Shown here: one piece after another, positions 33,817 to 43,340 of the stretch
Position numbering within the stretch: the stretch's first letter is position 1
Layout of the letters: the number at the start of each line of letters is the position of its first letter
Source of the DNA: Isoetes taiwanensis
Taxonomy: Eukaryota > Streptophyta > Lycopodiopsida > Isoetales > Isoetaceae
Direction: 5' to 3'
Length of the DNA stretch: 64,000 bases
Assembly: GCA_021234155.1 (NCBI GenBank)
Contig: JAJEKV010000058.1
Coordinates: 2,783,060 to 2,847,059, forward strand
Program-made: the position numbers and the translations under genes
Notes under the pieces: model-generated
Told to the model about the DNA's origin: nothing
What the model saw: only the letters and a program-made list of their open reading frames with translations
Databases searched by the model: none

Positions 33817-35315
33817 CTAATCTTGAAATCGCCATTTACACGGGTTGTCCTCAAGGAACTTCTTAACTTGGGCCGTTCCTACCGAATGACCCAAGTTCCT
33901 GATGATGCTTGCTGACAAGCCGCCCTGCAAGGCTCTCACCAGCTCTTCCACCCTTCGGTCGGATGTAAGGGCTGCGGTGACCGCCAATCTCGCCTGACGT
34001 CGATGGGGTATGGCAAAGTCGAAGAGGTCAAGTGCCATTGCCCTCTTGATCGTGACAAATGAAGTCGACATTTGGCGCTATGCGAGCATGCCCGCCAAGC
34101 CCGAGAGTGCAATCGCATGAATACTCCTTCTTCACCTCTAGGGCTGAACTTGCGGTGGATTACCGCTATTCTCCCATCTAGCGGCAACGGCAGGTAGTAC
34201 CTCAGGGACCTGTCATTGTGCGTCGCTGAAGCCTCTCCGCTTGTTTGGCCTCCAGCCCTATGCCTCCCGGCGTATTCGTCGACTTCTATTTCGGTGAGGT
34301 CCCGGTAGTCTTCAATTGTGGAGTCGACCGCCTTTGAGGTCGATTCCCCGCTCCTCTTGATGGAGGTGGTGTCAAGGCCTCGGCATTAAAATGCTTGTGG
34401 TCTTCCCACGGATCCCCATCTGTTCCCTGGAGGGCGAGGGAACTCCTCCTCTGCTGGCGACTCTCGCCGTCCATCATTTGCCTGATGCTTGGCTGTAGGC
34501 CCGGATGTCCTGAAGTCGACTCTCTGTGTAAGTGTCGGCTTCCCCTCACTTGGGAGCGGGAAAGTCCGAGGCTCCCCTGACGATGAAGTCGCCCAAGTCC
34601 GACTGCCGTAGCTGGTGGAGTAGTTCGGTCCAATGAGCTCCCCTCTCTGCACTCGAAGGTTCGATGTCACTGAGGAGTAAATACTCCTCCGCTGATGATG
34701 ATTGGGGCTAGGCTTGTGATGCCTAGCCCGAGTGGGGAGCAATCGATGTTCACCGGCTCGCTCAAAGTTCGCCATCTCCCTGCTACGCTTGTTGTCGCTC
34801 CTCCTCCTCGAGTCGAGTTCGTACTTATTGTCGCTTGGACTCCTCTTCTTCTTCGCCTTCTCCTTCCCTCGCTCTTGCGATATTGCAAACGATCCGCTCT
34901 TCTTCAAGATCGCTATGGGGTCCACCTCCATCGGAGGGATAGAGGTTGCCCCCATTGGGTTTTCGGCACGGTGGGATAAAAAAATGGCTAAGGCCGCGGT
35001 GTAGGAGAAGTACTTGGTCCTGTTGGCTGTAAGGACCATGTAATCTGGCAGCCTTTGCGCTTTGTTGGTTAGGTACTTGGCGATGTTGGGGACATCCTCC
35101 AAGGCTGCTTGAAGGGATGGGCGGGGGACAAAATATCCTATGCAAGGGGGAACCTGAACAAGGGAGGGTCCTACCCTAGCTTGAAACTCTGCTAGCACTT
35201 GCCTCAGTATCTTTGGGTTGCATTTAGCGTGGCTTGATATCAATTTCTTTCCCAAAGACTTGAAGATGTCGCTGACATCCGCCTCGGCAGATGGGCAATC
35301 GGCTACTGCACTCAT
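33817..35315 (-). CDS. ORF-X, accessory gene of element C, unknown function
   Basis: ATG 35315 opens 309 codons (to 34386). In shifted frames the sequence keeps coding character to a stop at 33817 (YLPLPLDGRIAVIHRKFSPR near 34190-34130, then LVRALQGGLSASIIRNLG near 33940-33880), so the original may have been about 500 residues. The N-terminal part (residues 15-110) is well mixed and probably folded (LRQVLAEFQARVGPSLVQVP, NIAKYLTNKAQRLPDYMVL). The middle is strongly basic (GKEKAKKKRS, RRRSDNKRSRE) and could hold nuclear signals. I recognise no family. It has its own TATA box and the same paired palindromes as the H3-like gene, so the two are likely co-regulated. It is no gag, since gag follows separately. 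Confidence 0.6.
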
Positions 35316-35338
35316 CGCTTGAAGTCAAGCCGGGCCAT
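35312..35338 (-). other. eight-codon upstream frame overlapping the ORF-X start
   Basis: ATG 35338 gives MARLDFKR and stops at TGA within ATGA shared with the ORF-X start. The overlap would allow reinitiation. Alternatively this ATG was once the true start and is out of frame now. Confidence 0.4.
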
Positions 35339-35448
35339 TGATCTAGCGAAGAAGGAGTAACGGACGGATGTAGAAGCTACCGGGAGCCGGAAGATCGCCT
35401 AAGCAAAGGAGAGCAAACTTGCGAGGTGCCAAATGAAAAATGATGGAT

Positions 35449-35458
35449 CTATTTATAG
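35449..35458 (-). promoter_or_regulatory. TATA box of ORF-X
   Basis: CTATAAATAG on the minus strand, 134 bases upstream of the ORF-X ATG. The same ten bases precede the H3-like gene (37408-37399). Confidence 0.7.
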
Positions 35459-35634
35459 AAAAGTGGAAAACCCTAATTTTTGGATGACCTAGAATTCACT
35501 GGAGTTGGGCGATTCTGACCTATTAGGAGGTGCAATTGAGTGTTTGGAGGCTAATTTTGGTTTAAAGCATGCTAAGAACAACTAATGAACCTATTGCAGA
35601 AACCGAGATCATTTGGTGAAGAAAATGGTCGGAG

Positions 35635-35703
35635 GTCTCACACGCTATGCCTGCAGACCGATTTTGAGAATCTCATTTTTACGTCTCCGGCGACGTGTGA
35701 GAC
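35635..35703. repeat. promoter palindrome, unit 1 (ORF-X proximal)
   Basis: 69 bp starting GTCTCACACG and ending CGACGTGTGAGAC; the inner part carries TTTTGAGAATCTCATTTTT. It folds almost end to end. The partner copy lies about 200 bp further upstream of ORF-X. Confidence 0.85.
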
Positions 35704-35832
35704 ATGGGTTCTAATTGGGCTAGACCTACTCAATTTGGGTGATCTAAGGTCAGAATTCCACTAAACTCGTTGAGTTAGGCGAATTGACCCCTTATTTGGT
35801 CGATTTGGAGCTGTTTTGGGCACTTTTTTATG

Positions 35833-35899
35833 GTCTCACACGTTGCGCCCAGCCCGAAAATGAGATTCTCATTTTCTGTCCTGGCGCGACGTGTGAGAC
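35833..35899. repeat. promoter palindrome, unit 2 (ORF-X distal)
   Basis: 67 bp, the best-preserved copy. Outer arms GTCTCACACG and CGTGTGAGAC, middle GCGCC and GGCGC, inner GAAAATGAGA and TCTCATTTTC around one central T. Only a few bases fail to pair. Confidence 0.9.
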
Positions 35900-36044
35900 A
35901 TCGTCTCAATTTTGCTCAAAGCTCCAATTTAACTAAAACAAAAGCTAGAAATCAATATCTTAACTTATTTAAACAAGATTTGACGCTTTATCTACACAAA
36001 AATTCTTTATATTAACAAAAATGTTCATTATTTACAAAAAGGTT

Positions 36045-37297
36045 TCAAGGGCGTTCTCCCTTGATGTGCCTGGCAAGATACATATCCTGCCTCATGAGGG
36101 TAACCCTCTTCATGTGCACTGTGCAGGCCGTTGAATCTTCAAAATGCTGCACTATCTTTGCCTCTGCTGCCTCCTGTAGGCACAGCAACATTTCGTCGGT
36201 TACTCGCATGTCCGTGTTGTATTCCTGCATGACTTCACGGACTAAGCGCTGGAACGGCGCCCGGGGGATCAAGAGTCCGTAACTCTTCTGGAAGTGGCGG
36301 ATCTCCTTGAGAGCTCTGTCCTCCAACTTCTTCTTCTTGCTCCGCTTCTTCCCTGGTGCTCGGGGAGGCTTGGGCCTGGGTGGCGGTGGTTTCAAGGTCT
36401 GACTTCTTGTCGGATGTCCGCCTTCGATTGTTCTTACCCTGTGCTCCTGATAGTAGGCATTGTATGCCTCCCACTTCACCATGTACGCGTTGTGCTCCTT
36501 GATCTTCTTCTGATAGACCTTGACCGGGTCTATCACGTACGCCTCCCGTTGTGGTCGCGGGGCTTTAACCCTATCCCACGTTGGAAAAGGTGGGGGCTTC
36601 GGTGTCTGCCCGGACTGATCTTCCTCAGGTGCCACCTGCTCGGGTACCTCCTTCTCCACGGGCGGGGGTTTTGAAGAGCTCGCCCCCTCCGGGTTGGGGA
36701 CGTAATCGTCGTCCGAATCGTCGGTGGAAGGCGGGGTCTCTTCGCCTGATGGTTCGTTGATGACGGGCCCTACCGCTCGCTTCCCGACCTTCACAAGTTT
36801 CCTGCCGCCTGCCTTGATGGCTTTGGCCTTTCTCTTCTTTGGCCCGGGGTTGTGTTGAGCCGCGGTCTTCCCGACTTTAGTCCCTCTGCTCCGTGGGCTC
36901 TTTGGCTTCATACTTGCTGATGAAGCGTGCAAGATCGGCTTCCTCATCCGGGGTGAGCTTCGGCGGCTGCTGCTCTTCTCTCCCTTGCTCCTCCTGCATG
37001 TGGGTCTCAGTCTGGTGTTGCTCCTCGGCTATTGGCTGCCTACATGCGCTCCCTTTACTCCTCAAGCTCCTTCCCTCCTCCTCTCAGCGATCTCCTCGAG
37101 GATTTGATGCATGATGTCCGTCGATCGTCGCCTATGATCTCGGTGTGGTCGCTCCGTCCGATCCCCGTGATCCTCGCCGAAGAAGATTCGCCTTCAGGAA
37201 AAGGCGTTCTGAAGGACTCTCTGAAGAGCGCATCACCGGCGCCGGAGGATTCGCCTCCCACGAGGCTTCCGAAAGCGGTTTGTTTTGTACGGGCCAT
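36045..37297 (-). CDS. retrotransposon-encoded histone H3-like protein
   Basis: The second of two adjacent ATGs (37297) gives MARTKQTA, identical to the H3 tail through residue 7 with Lys4. A first frame runs to 37055, a second carries KLTPDEEADLARFISKYEAK (ending 36877), and a third is open for 300 codons (36947-36045). The parts are probably one protein of about 415 residues broken by two frameshifts. The middle is disordered, basic then acidic-proline-rich (KKRKAKAIKAGG, STDDSDDDY). The last 90 residues (36317-36048) form an H3 fold: LKEIRHFQKS, PFQRLVREVMQEYNTDMR, LQEAAEAK, HFED, C-x2-H-x2-RVT, LARHIKGERP. It ends exactly where H3 ends, with no CenH3-type loop-1 insertion. H3 contacts Cys110, His113, Arg116, Asp123, and DNA-binding Arg69, Arg72, Arg83 are kept; Lys9 and Lys27 contexts are not. 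It has no family precedent that I know of in chromoviruses. Confidence 0.85.
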
Positions 37298-37398
37298 CAT
37301 CCGCCGGTTCGTCGACGGAGCTAAGCGCCCGGAAGATCGCCTTTGGCGAACACGAGCAAGCTTCTAAGGGAAGAACGCGAAATGGGAGGGGTCTAGGT

Positions 37399-37408
37399 CT
37401 ATTTATAG
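37399..37408 (-). promoter_or_regulatory. TATA box of the H3-like gene
   Basis: CTATAAATAG on the minus strand, about 102 bases before ATG 37297, giving a short leader. It is far downstream of the LTR end (37951), so it would give a separate internal transcript. Confidence 0.7.
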
Positions 37409-37481
37409 GTGTCAATTTTAGGTCAACTTTTAAACTACCTTTTGGGGTGCTTAAAACATCTAAAACACCTAATTAAGCAAG

Positions 37482-37545
37482 GTCTCACACCTTGCCCAGC
37501 CCGATTTTGAAAAAGTCATTTCCTGTCCCGGCGCGACGTGGAGAC
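37482..37545. repeat. promoter palindrome, unit 3 (H3-like proximal)
   Basis: 64 bp, GTCTCACACCTTGCCCAGCC to CGGCGCGACGTGGAGAC. Same family as units 1, 2 and 4; the outer right arm has lost a TG. Confidence 0.85.
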
Positions 37546-37679
37546 ATGGTGGGACCCACTACCAAATTTTGTACTTTTGAACATGTAACATGCTAATTCT
37601 ACTGATTCTTAGCTCTAATTTAGAATTATCAAGTTATTTTACCGCAATTTACAACTTTTTGGTGTGTTTAAATTTGAAT

Positions 37680-37745
37680 GTCTCACACGCTATTGCCAAA
37701 AAAATGAAAATCTCATTTCCTCACCCTTGGCGCGACGTGTGAGAC
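37680..37745. repeat. promoter palindrome, unit 4 (H3-like distal)
   Basis: 66 bp, GTCTCACACGC to GGCGCGACGTGTGAGAC, inner AATGAAAATCTCATTTCC. It lies about 200 bp upstream of unit 3, the same spacing as units 1 and 2. Confidence 0.85.
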
Positions 37746-37935
37746 CACCTCCTTTTTGATGTTGGCTCACCAATTTTAGTCTTCTTTACGCTTTTATCCA
37801 TTTTAATCATTACTAGCTTAGATAAACTACAAAAAATGAGAAAAAAATTTTCCCATTTTTCGAGGTTTAAGGATCCTATCAGTTAGTACTCATCGGGAAC
37901 ATGGCCGATGCTTTGCTCTTGGTCTCCAAGAACAT

Positions 37936-37947
37936 GGCTCGATACCA
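37936..37947 (-). other. primer-binding site of element C
   Basis: TGGTATCGAGCC, three bases after the 5' LTR on the minus strand. It differs from the initiator tRNA-Met site TGGTATCAGAGCC by one missing base. Confidence 0.75.
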
Positions 37948-37950
37948 CCG

Positions 37951-39609
37951 TGGACGCTCCCTACTCGTGATACCTGGTGCTCTCACCGAATACAAACAGA
38001 GTTCCTCCCCATACCAGCTCCATGCCGATATGGGGCCCTCCACATATCATCAATGCAACCGCGGATCGGGTTCCAGTGGGAAGAGTGAAGGGGTCATTTT
38101 ACCCCGCCTCCCTCGGGGCCTACCTAGTCTGCGAAGCGTAAACATACATGTCAAGATATAACATAAGCACATATCCACCTCGAAGGGTGGTCCATCACAT
38201 CTCACATAAACAAGGTGAGTACAATACATATGGGGAGTTCTACCCAAGGCTGGACTCAAGGGGATGACTGGCGGCTTGGTCTCGGAGTTCATTGCGGATG
38301 TAATTCATGGCAATGGATTGGGCATATGAACATGGCATAGGGTTGTCCACTCCATCCGCCCCTCCCATGCACACTTTGCGAGTAGGCTGCTGCCGACGTC
38401 GGGACTGTAGCCTCACGGGATGCATAGCCGAGCAAGGGCTATTCCCGGCTTCATCCTCCCAGTTCCGATGGGGGGGCAGAAGGGATCACTCCCTCCAGAG
38501 GTCTACATGCCGACTCAAGGTGACTAGAGGGCCACCGCCTGTGATTCGAAACCCACTGGAAAGTGTACACCACTTCACGGTGTCGAGTCCATGCCTCACC
38601 CGCACTCGGTGGTGAGCCATTAGACCCAGTCACAATGATCCCCCGGTAGGCCTTACACATCGGAGGATCTCTCGAGCTCGGGACATGAACCTCCTTCTTA
38701 GCCGGGCCCCGCCCCTTCACCACAACCCGGTGTGGCTCTTGTACACAGCCGAATCTATAGTGTGCTAGAGAGGCTACTCTAGGGAGCATCTACTACCAAG
38801 CTTTAGGTCTCTACCCCTTCCCAATACAAGGAGTTCATAGAGATACATCATCCACATACATCATGAAAAGAACTAAAGAACTATATCTAATCTACATCAT
38901 AGAGTTAGGTTCTTTAGTTAGAGGTTGGTATCTAGAGATCTAGAAGGCTGCTATGGGCAATTTAATAGGCTAAACCTACCGATTCTATGACCCAAATAGG
39001 GTTTAGACTATCTAATTGGCCAAATACCGATCCTTGAGTGGCTCCTCCCCGACCCGAGCTCGACCATCCTGGAAACGCCGAATCAAGGGGAAACTAATGG
39101 TGCAAACCTCTCGCAGAAGTCCGGAGGTGGTTTTGGTCATTGAGGCAGCCGCAACAGCAGTTCTAAAACCCTAGAAACGAAAAATTGGGCAAGTTAGGGT
39201 TTCCTCCCTTAATAGACAAGGGGTTGGCTAGGGTTTCCAATTATCCCCTTTAGGCATGTGGGATAATTGGTAATGGGCCCACTTGCCTTTAATGGCTAGG
39301 TGGCAAAATGTGCCCACATGGAAATGTGTGCCCACATTAATGTGTACATTGGAAAATGTGCACATTAATTGCACCTATGGGTGTGGCCCACTTGGCACCA
39401 AGTGACCACATGGAAATGTGTGCCCACATTAATGTGTACATTGGAAAATGTGCACATTAATATGCACATATTTCTGGCACGTTGCCCCCTAGGGCTACCC
39501 ACCTGGCTACACGTTAGCGCACCGTCGCCACCGGAGTGGCGTGGTACGCGCGTGATGAGGTAAGATAAGATATGCGCCCCGGGACCGTATATCGCCCCGA
39601 ACGTCCACA
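37951..39609 (-). repeat. 5' LTR of element C (about 1659 bp)
   Basis: Homologous to 26262-27925 throughout. The right end CGTCCACA is followed by target copy ACTTC (39610-39614). The left end reads TGGACGCTCC where the partner has TGTGACGTCC, so the last bases are altered. Confidence 0.9.
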
Positions 39610-40450
39610 ACTTCAAACATCACGGCCCAACGGCGTGAGTTCAACAATCTGTCACGACCCCTCAAGGCGTGATTTCAAGCACAACTTTCAATCCACTTTT
39701 TACGCAAGCAGCATCTGGAGCATATTTTTGGCACATTTTGGGGGACGCCTCATCTTTTGCCCGATTCTTAGATCTGCTTTGCACCTTTGTACCAACAAAT
39801 TTCAAGTTCCCGCAATGGCGTGAAGATGAATTCTCCTTCAGCCCCTTAGACATCAACCTCACATGACCACATGGCGTGTGTGCCAATTTCAACAATTTCT
39901 CTTTGGTGTCAACTTTGTCAAGTTCAACATTTTGATCAACCACATCCGTCCCATAATACATGGCGGTTGAGCCTCGCTCAAGTTCAACAAATGGCGTGAA
40001 GATGACTTAGGGCCTTCCGCCTTTCAATTTCAACTCCTTCAAGTTCAATTATCTGCTCAAACTCTTTCCAAGTTCAAAGACATGGCGTGAAGATGACTTA
40101 GGGCCTTCCGCCCCTTCGACAATTTTGTTTCTCATTTTTGTTCAACTCATTACACGACACTTTGATTGGCGCATGTATTCGGAGGTAAGTGGCAAGCTCT
40201 ATGAGAAGTGGTGACAGCCTTCTCAACATTAGATTCGACTTCTATGGAATTAAAGGAGCTTGTGGCAAGCTCAAGAGAAGTGGTGATGACCTTCTCAACC
40301 TCTCATGATTTCTCATACTTCATCGACATTTGCATTTTGGGTCAAGAATTTTCTACACATTATCATTATTTCCCCTCACTTTGGACAACATTGTAAATGT
40401 TTAACCCGATGTTATAAAGGTTCTACATAGTTTGATGTGGTGGGGGGGAG
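39610..40450 (+). mobile_element. element B, first copy, interior part 2
   Basis: Continues the B interior interrupted at 26261 and matches 43535-44378. It contains two or three copies of the unit ATGGCGTGAAGATGACTTAG (about 39960-40110) and ends in the polypurine tract GGTGGGGGGGAG just before the shared LTR. Confidence 0.85.
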
Positions 40451-40897
40451 TGTTAGCCCTTTGGGCTAAACATATGTATGAGTGGCATAGGCCACATGTA
40501 TTTATCACATTGGACCACTTGATCTAGGGCCCAGATTTAGCCCACATATGTGGTAGGTGGCATAGGCCACATGTATTTGTCATATTGGACCCCACAATCT
40601 ATGGCCCAAATTTAGCCTAGATCTGTGGATGGTGAGATGTCAGTTAGGGTTAGGGTTTTGCTCTACTATTTAGAGGGAGCATTTCCTCTCATTGTTTAGG
40701 TTTTTGCTCACGTTTTGGAGCACCTCCTTTTGGAGCATCAATATGATTCTGTTTTGTTCATTCTTTGTTTTGTTCTTGTTCTTGGAGTTTCTTCCCACCT
40801 TCTTTTGTTGATCCATGAGCATTTATGGCAGCCTTGTGGCATCCGACAGTCATGGACTGCTGCTGCAAGGTGATGCCAAGAACCCCAAACATCAACA
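40451..40897 (+). repeat. element B LTR shared by the two copies
   Basis: 447 bp. Contains a tandem duplication of a GGCATAGGCCACATGTATTT block. It acts as the 3' end of copy one and the 5' end of copy two. Confidence 0.9.
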
Positions 40898-40898
40898 C

Positions 40899-40916
40899 TG
40901 GCGCCTCATGCCGGGG
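40899..40916 (+). other. primer-binding-site-like sequence of element B
   Basis: TGGCGCCTCATGCCGGGG, one base after the LTR. It resembles the TGGCGCC-type primer sites of plant Tat/Athila gypsy elements, different from the tRNA-Met type of A and C. Confidence 0.6.
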
Positions 40917-42699
40917 TCTCTTGGGCTCATGATCACTCTCTTGTTTTTTATTTCAAGCATCTCCAAAAGTTTTCAAGAAAAAATTTGGTTCTACATCGAC
41001 ACTGTCTTCAATCCTTATCTCTGCTATATCTGCCCACGTTTTTCAAAAAAGGGGCGAACTAAGATTCTTATTTATCACATTTGGGGGTTATCATCCAGCG
41101 TGTTTTTGCTGTCCATACTCTGTTCTGTGTAAACGTTCAAGTCAGGAGCATATATTTGTTCTACAAGCCAGGAGCATATATTTGTTCCATTTATTTAGGT
41201 TCAGCATCACACAATTTATTTCTTTCTATCGTGTGTGCTCACATTTACGCCATCACATTTCTTCTGCGACATGATTGCCACAGGCGGTACAGTCGTGTTT
41301 TTTTGGGTGCAGACACAACCAACACCAAATCTTGGTTCAATTTCGGCATAATAACATCGCATCGATTGGACTTTCACTCCTCTGAGTTCTATTCCTTACT
41401 ATTTTTTATGCAGTTCACCGGTTCCAGCGCATATTATCAACCAATTTTGGGGTTTTTTTGACACAGTTCTAGCCAGACCCAATGCTGCTGACTCACAGTT
41501 CTCCTTTATAGTTGCTACGCATCTTGATGGAATCGTGTTCCAGTCTACACACAAGCAACCGTTTCGTTTTTACTCGAGGTGTCTTTCGGATTCAGCAGAA
41601 GGCTCCTTGATTTTGCAGTTGCATGGACAAGCAAACCACCTGAAGAGGCCCAACGGCTCTTCCACGGGCATCTATCTTTTCTGCATCTCTGCAGAGTTTT
41701 TCTTTGAGCTAACATCACTTGGTGCAGAAGTCTTGCACATTTTTCAGCTCCAGCAAGCAACAAATATTTCGATTCGTCCTTTTGATTCTTCACCGACACT
41801 TGCTTAGGATTTATTCTGACATGCTGCACAGATCAAGACACCATAAGGTTAAAACCCCCATCAATTTTTGGAGCTTATGCATTTTTCTCAAGTAGCCCAG
41901 CTCTTTACCTGCAAACAAGGGCCGGTTCGGGCCTCTGTTCAATGACCCATTCGTGGTAGTAATTTTTGCCACAAATCATGCATATATCAGTGGCACCGCA
42001 TCCTTTCACCGAGGATTCTTCTCTGATCCCCACTTCCACAGAATTTTAAGCTGCCTATTATTTAAACCTCAGATGTTTTTGCACAATTTGATACAAAGTC
42101 ATTGGCTTCCTCACGAACCAACTCCATGGCTTCCTCACGAACCAACTCAAGAACCAATTCAGCAACATCTTCAAGCCGTCTTGGAGCTGCATCGCCAAAC
42201 GATATATCATCCATCTCCTGGAAAATTTTAGAGACAATAAGATGCCCTCTTTCTGCAACAAACACTGTTTCAGCTTAGTAAAATCCTCTGGATTTGGTAA
42301 AGCATTGCACTTTGTTGCTTTGGCTGCAACCAGGACTTCTGCACACTTCATCTGCAAGCGTAGCAGCAAACAAAGCATCTGTATTTCCCCTGCATCCAAA
42401 ATTTTTTAGCGCCCAGCAGCAATCTACCATATTTGCCTCACGCTTCATATCTTTGAAGCCACAACACAGCAGTCAAGCTCGGCCCTGCATCATTATCTGC
42501 AAGCCCACAACATCATCTCTGTGGCAACCCACCATTTCCTATCGACCTCTGCAGATGCTCTGCTTCAAAATAAATCTGTCTTCATGAGCGGCATCAGCAG
42601 CAGTGGCACACTAAGTATTCACCGGAGTTTTCTGTGGCAATAAACTGCCCTCCTTCGCCAGATGTGATCCCTTAAGCAGCACAGATGCATGGCCTTGAA

Positions 42700-43340
42700 A
42701 AATGTCCAATACTCCACGGCCTGTTGCAACACTCACGGCGTCATACGACTTCATGCCATGCGCCCACGAGGGCAAAGGAATTCTCAAAGGCCCCACGGTA
42801 TTACGGTAACACTTCATCACGGCGGTACTTTTGATCTCACGCATCACCAAAACTTCATCTCCACGGCCTCTTTGCCTTCCGCGGCTGTCGGGCGGGCCTC
42901 TTCTCCCTCGGCACCTCACGGCATCGCCGAGACTCCCGGCCCTTCCGGGCGTGGCCTCCTCACCACGGCCCATCCCGGCGTGGCGCTCGAGAACCCGGAG
43001 CATCGGAATCTCTTCCGTCGAGCATCCAGCCCCCGGGCCCATCACGGTGTGGCTTCTCAAATGTTAAACCAACAAGCCCGCGGCCATCACGGCGTGGCTT
43101 CCAAATCTGCAAAATCTTACCCGGGCGTGCATCACGCAAAACCAACATTGAAGCCCGGCGTGGCCGAGTCTTCAATATCTTCCAGGCGTGAACCACGGCC
43201 CCGTGGCTTCAACATCAAAGACCTCGCAGGCGTGGCCTGCATGAACCACGGCCCCACGGCGTGGCCTCAACATAAGATACCTCACGGCCCTCACGACATC
43301 AAACCCCACGGCCCATCCCTTGACGTGGCACATTTCCTTA
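42700..43340. repeat. GC-rich minisatellite of element B, second copy
   Basis: Units around CACGGCGTGGC and CACGGCCC, partner of the tract at 25440-26060. The long open frames across it are repeat-driven. Confidence 0.75.

Larger units (their letters stand above)
26262..39609 (-). mobile_element. element C, 13.3-kb Ty3/gypsy chromovirus with extra genes
   Basis: The element lies on the minus strand. Its 5' LTR is 39609-37951 and its 3' LTR 27925-26262, with primer site, polypurine tract and the perfect target duplication ACTTC (26257-26261 and 39610-39614). Gene order in its own direction is LTR, primer site, H3-like gene, ORF-X, gag, protease, reverse transcriptase, RNase H, integrase with C-terminal chromodomain, LTR. 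The domain order RT-RH-INT-chromodomain defines a chromovirus. Extra genes between the primer site and gag are unusual for chromoviruses. Pol is full of small frameshifts, some of which may be sequence errors (see findings). Confidence 0.92.

Noticed and set aside
36045-37297. CenH3 (centromeric H3) as identity of the H3-like protein
   Set aside because: Loop 1 has canonical H3 length without the CenH3 insertion, and the first residues are those of canonical H3. Centromere function cannot be excluded by sequence alone.
37285-37476. Plus-strand frames opposite the H3-like gene
   Set aside because: Shadows of the GC-rich minus-strand gene without any motif.
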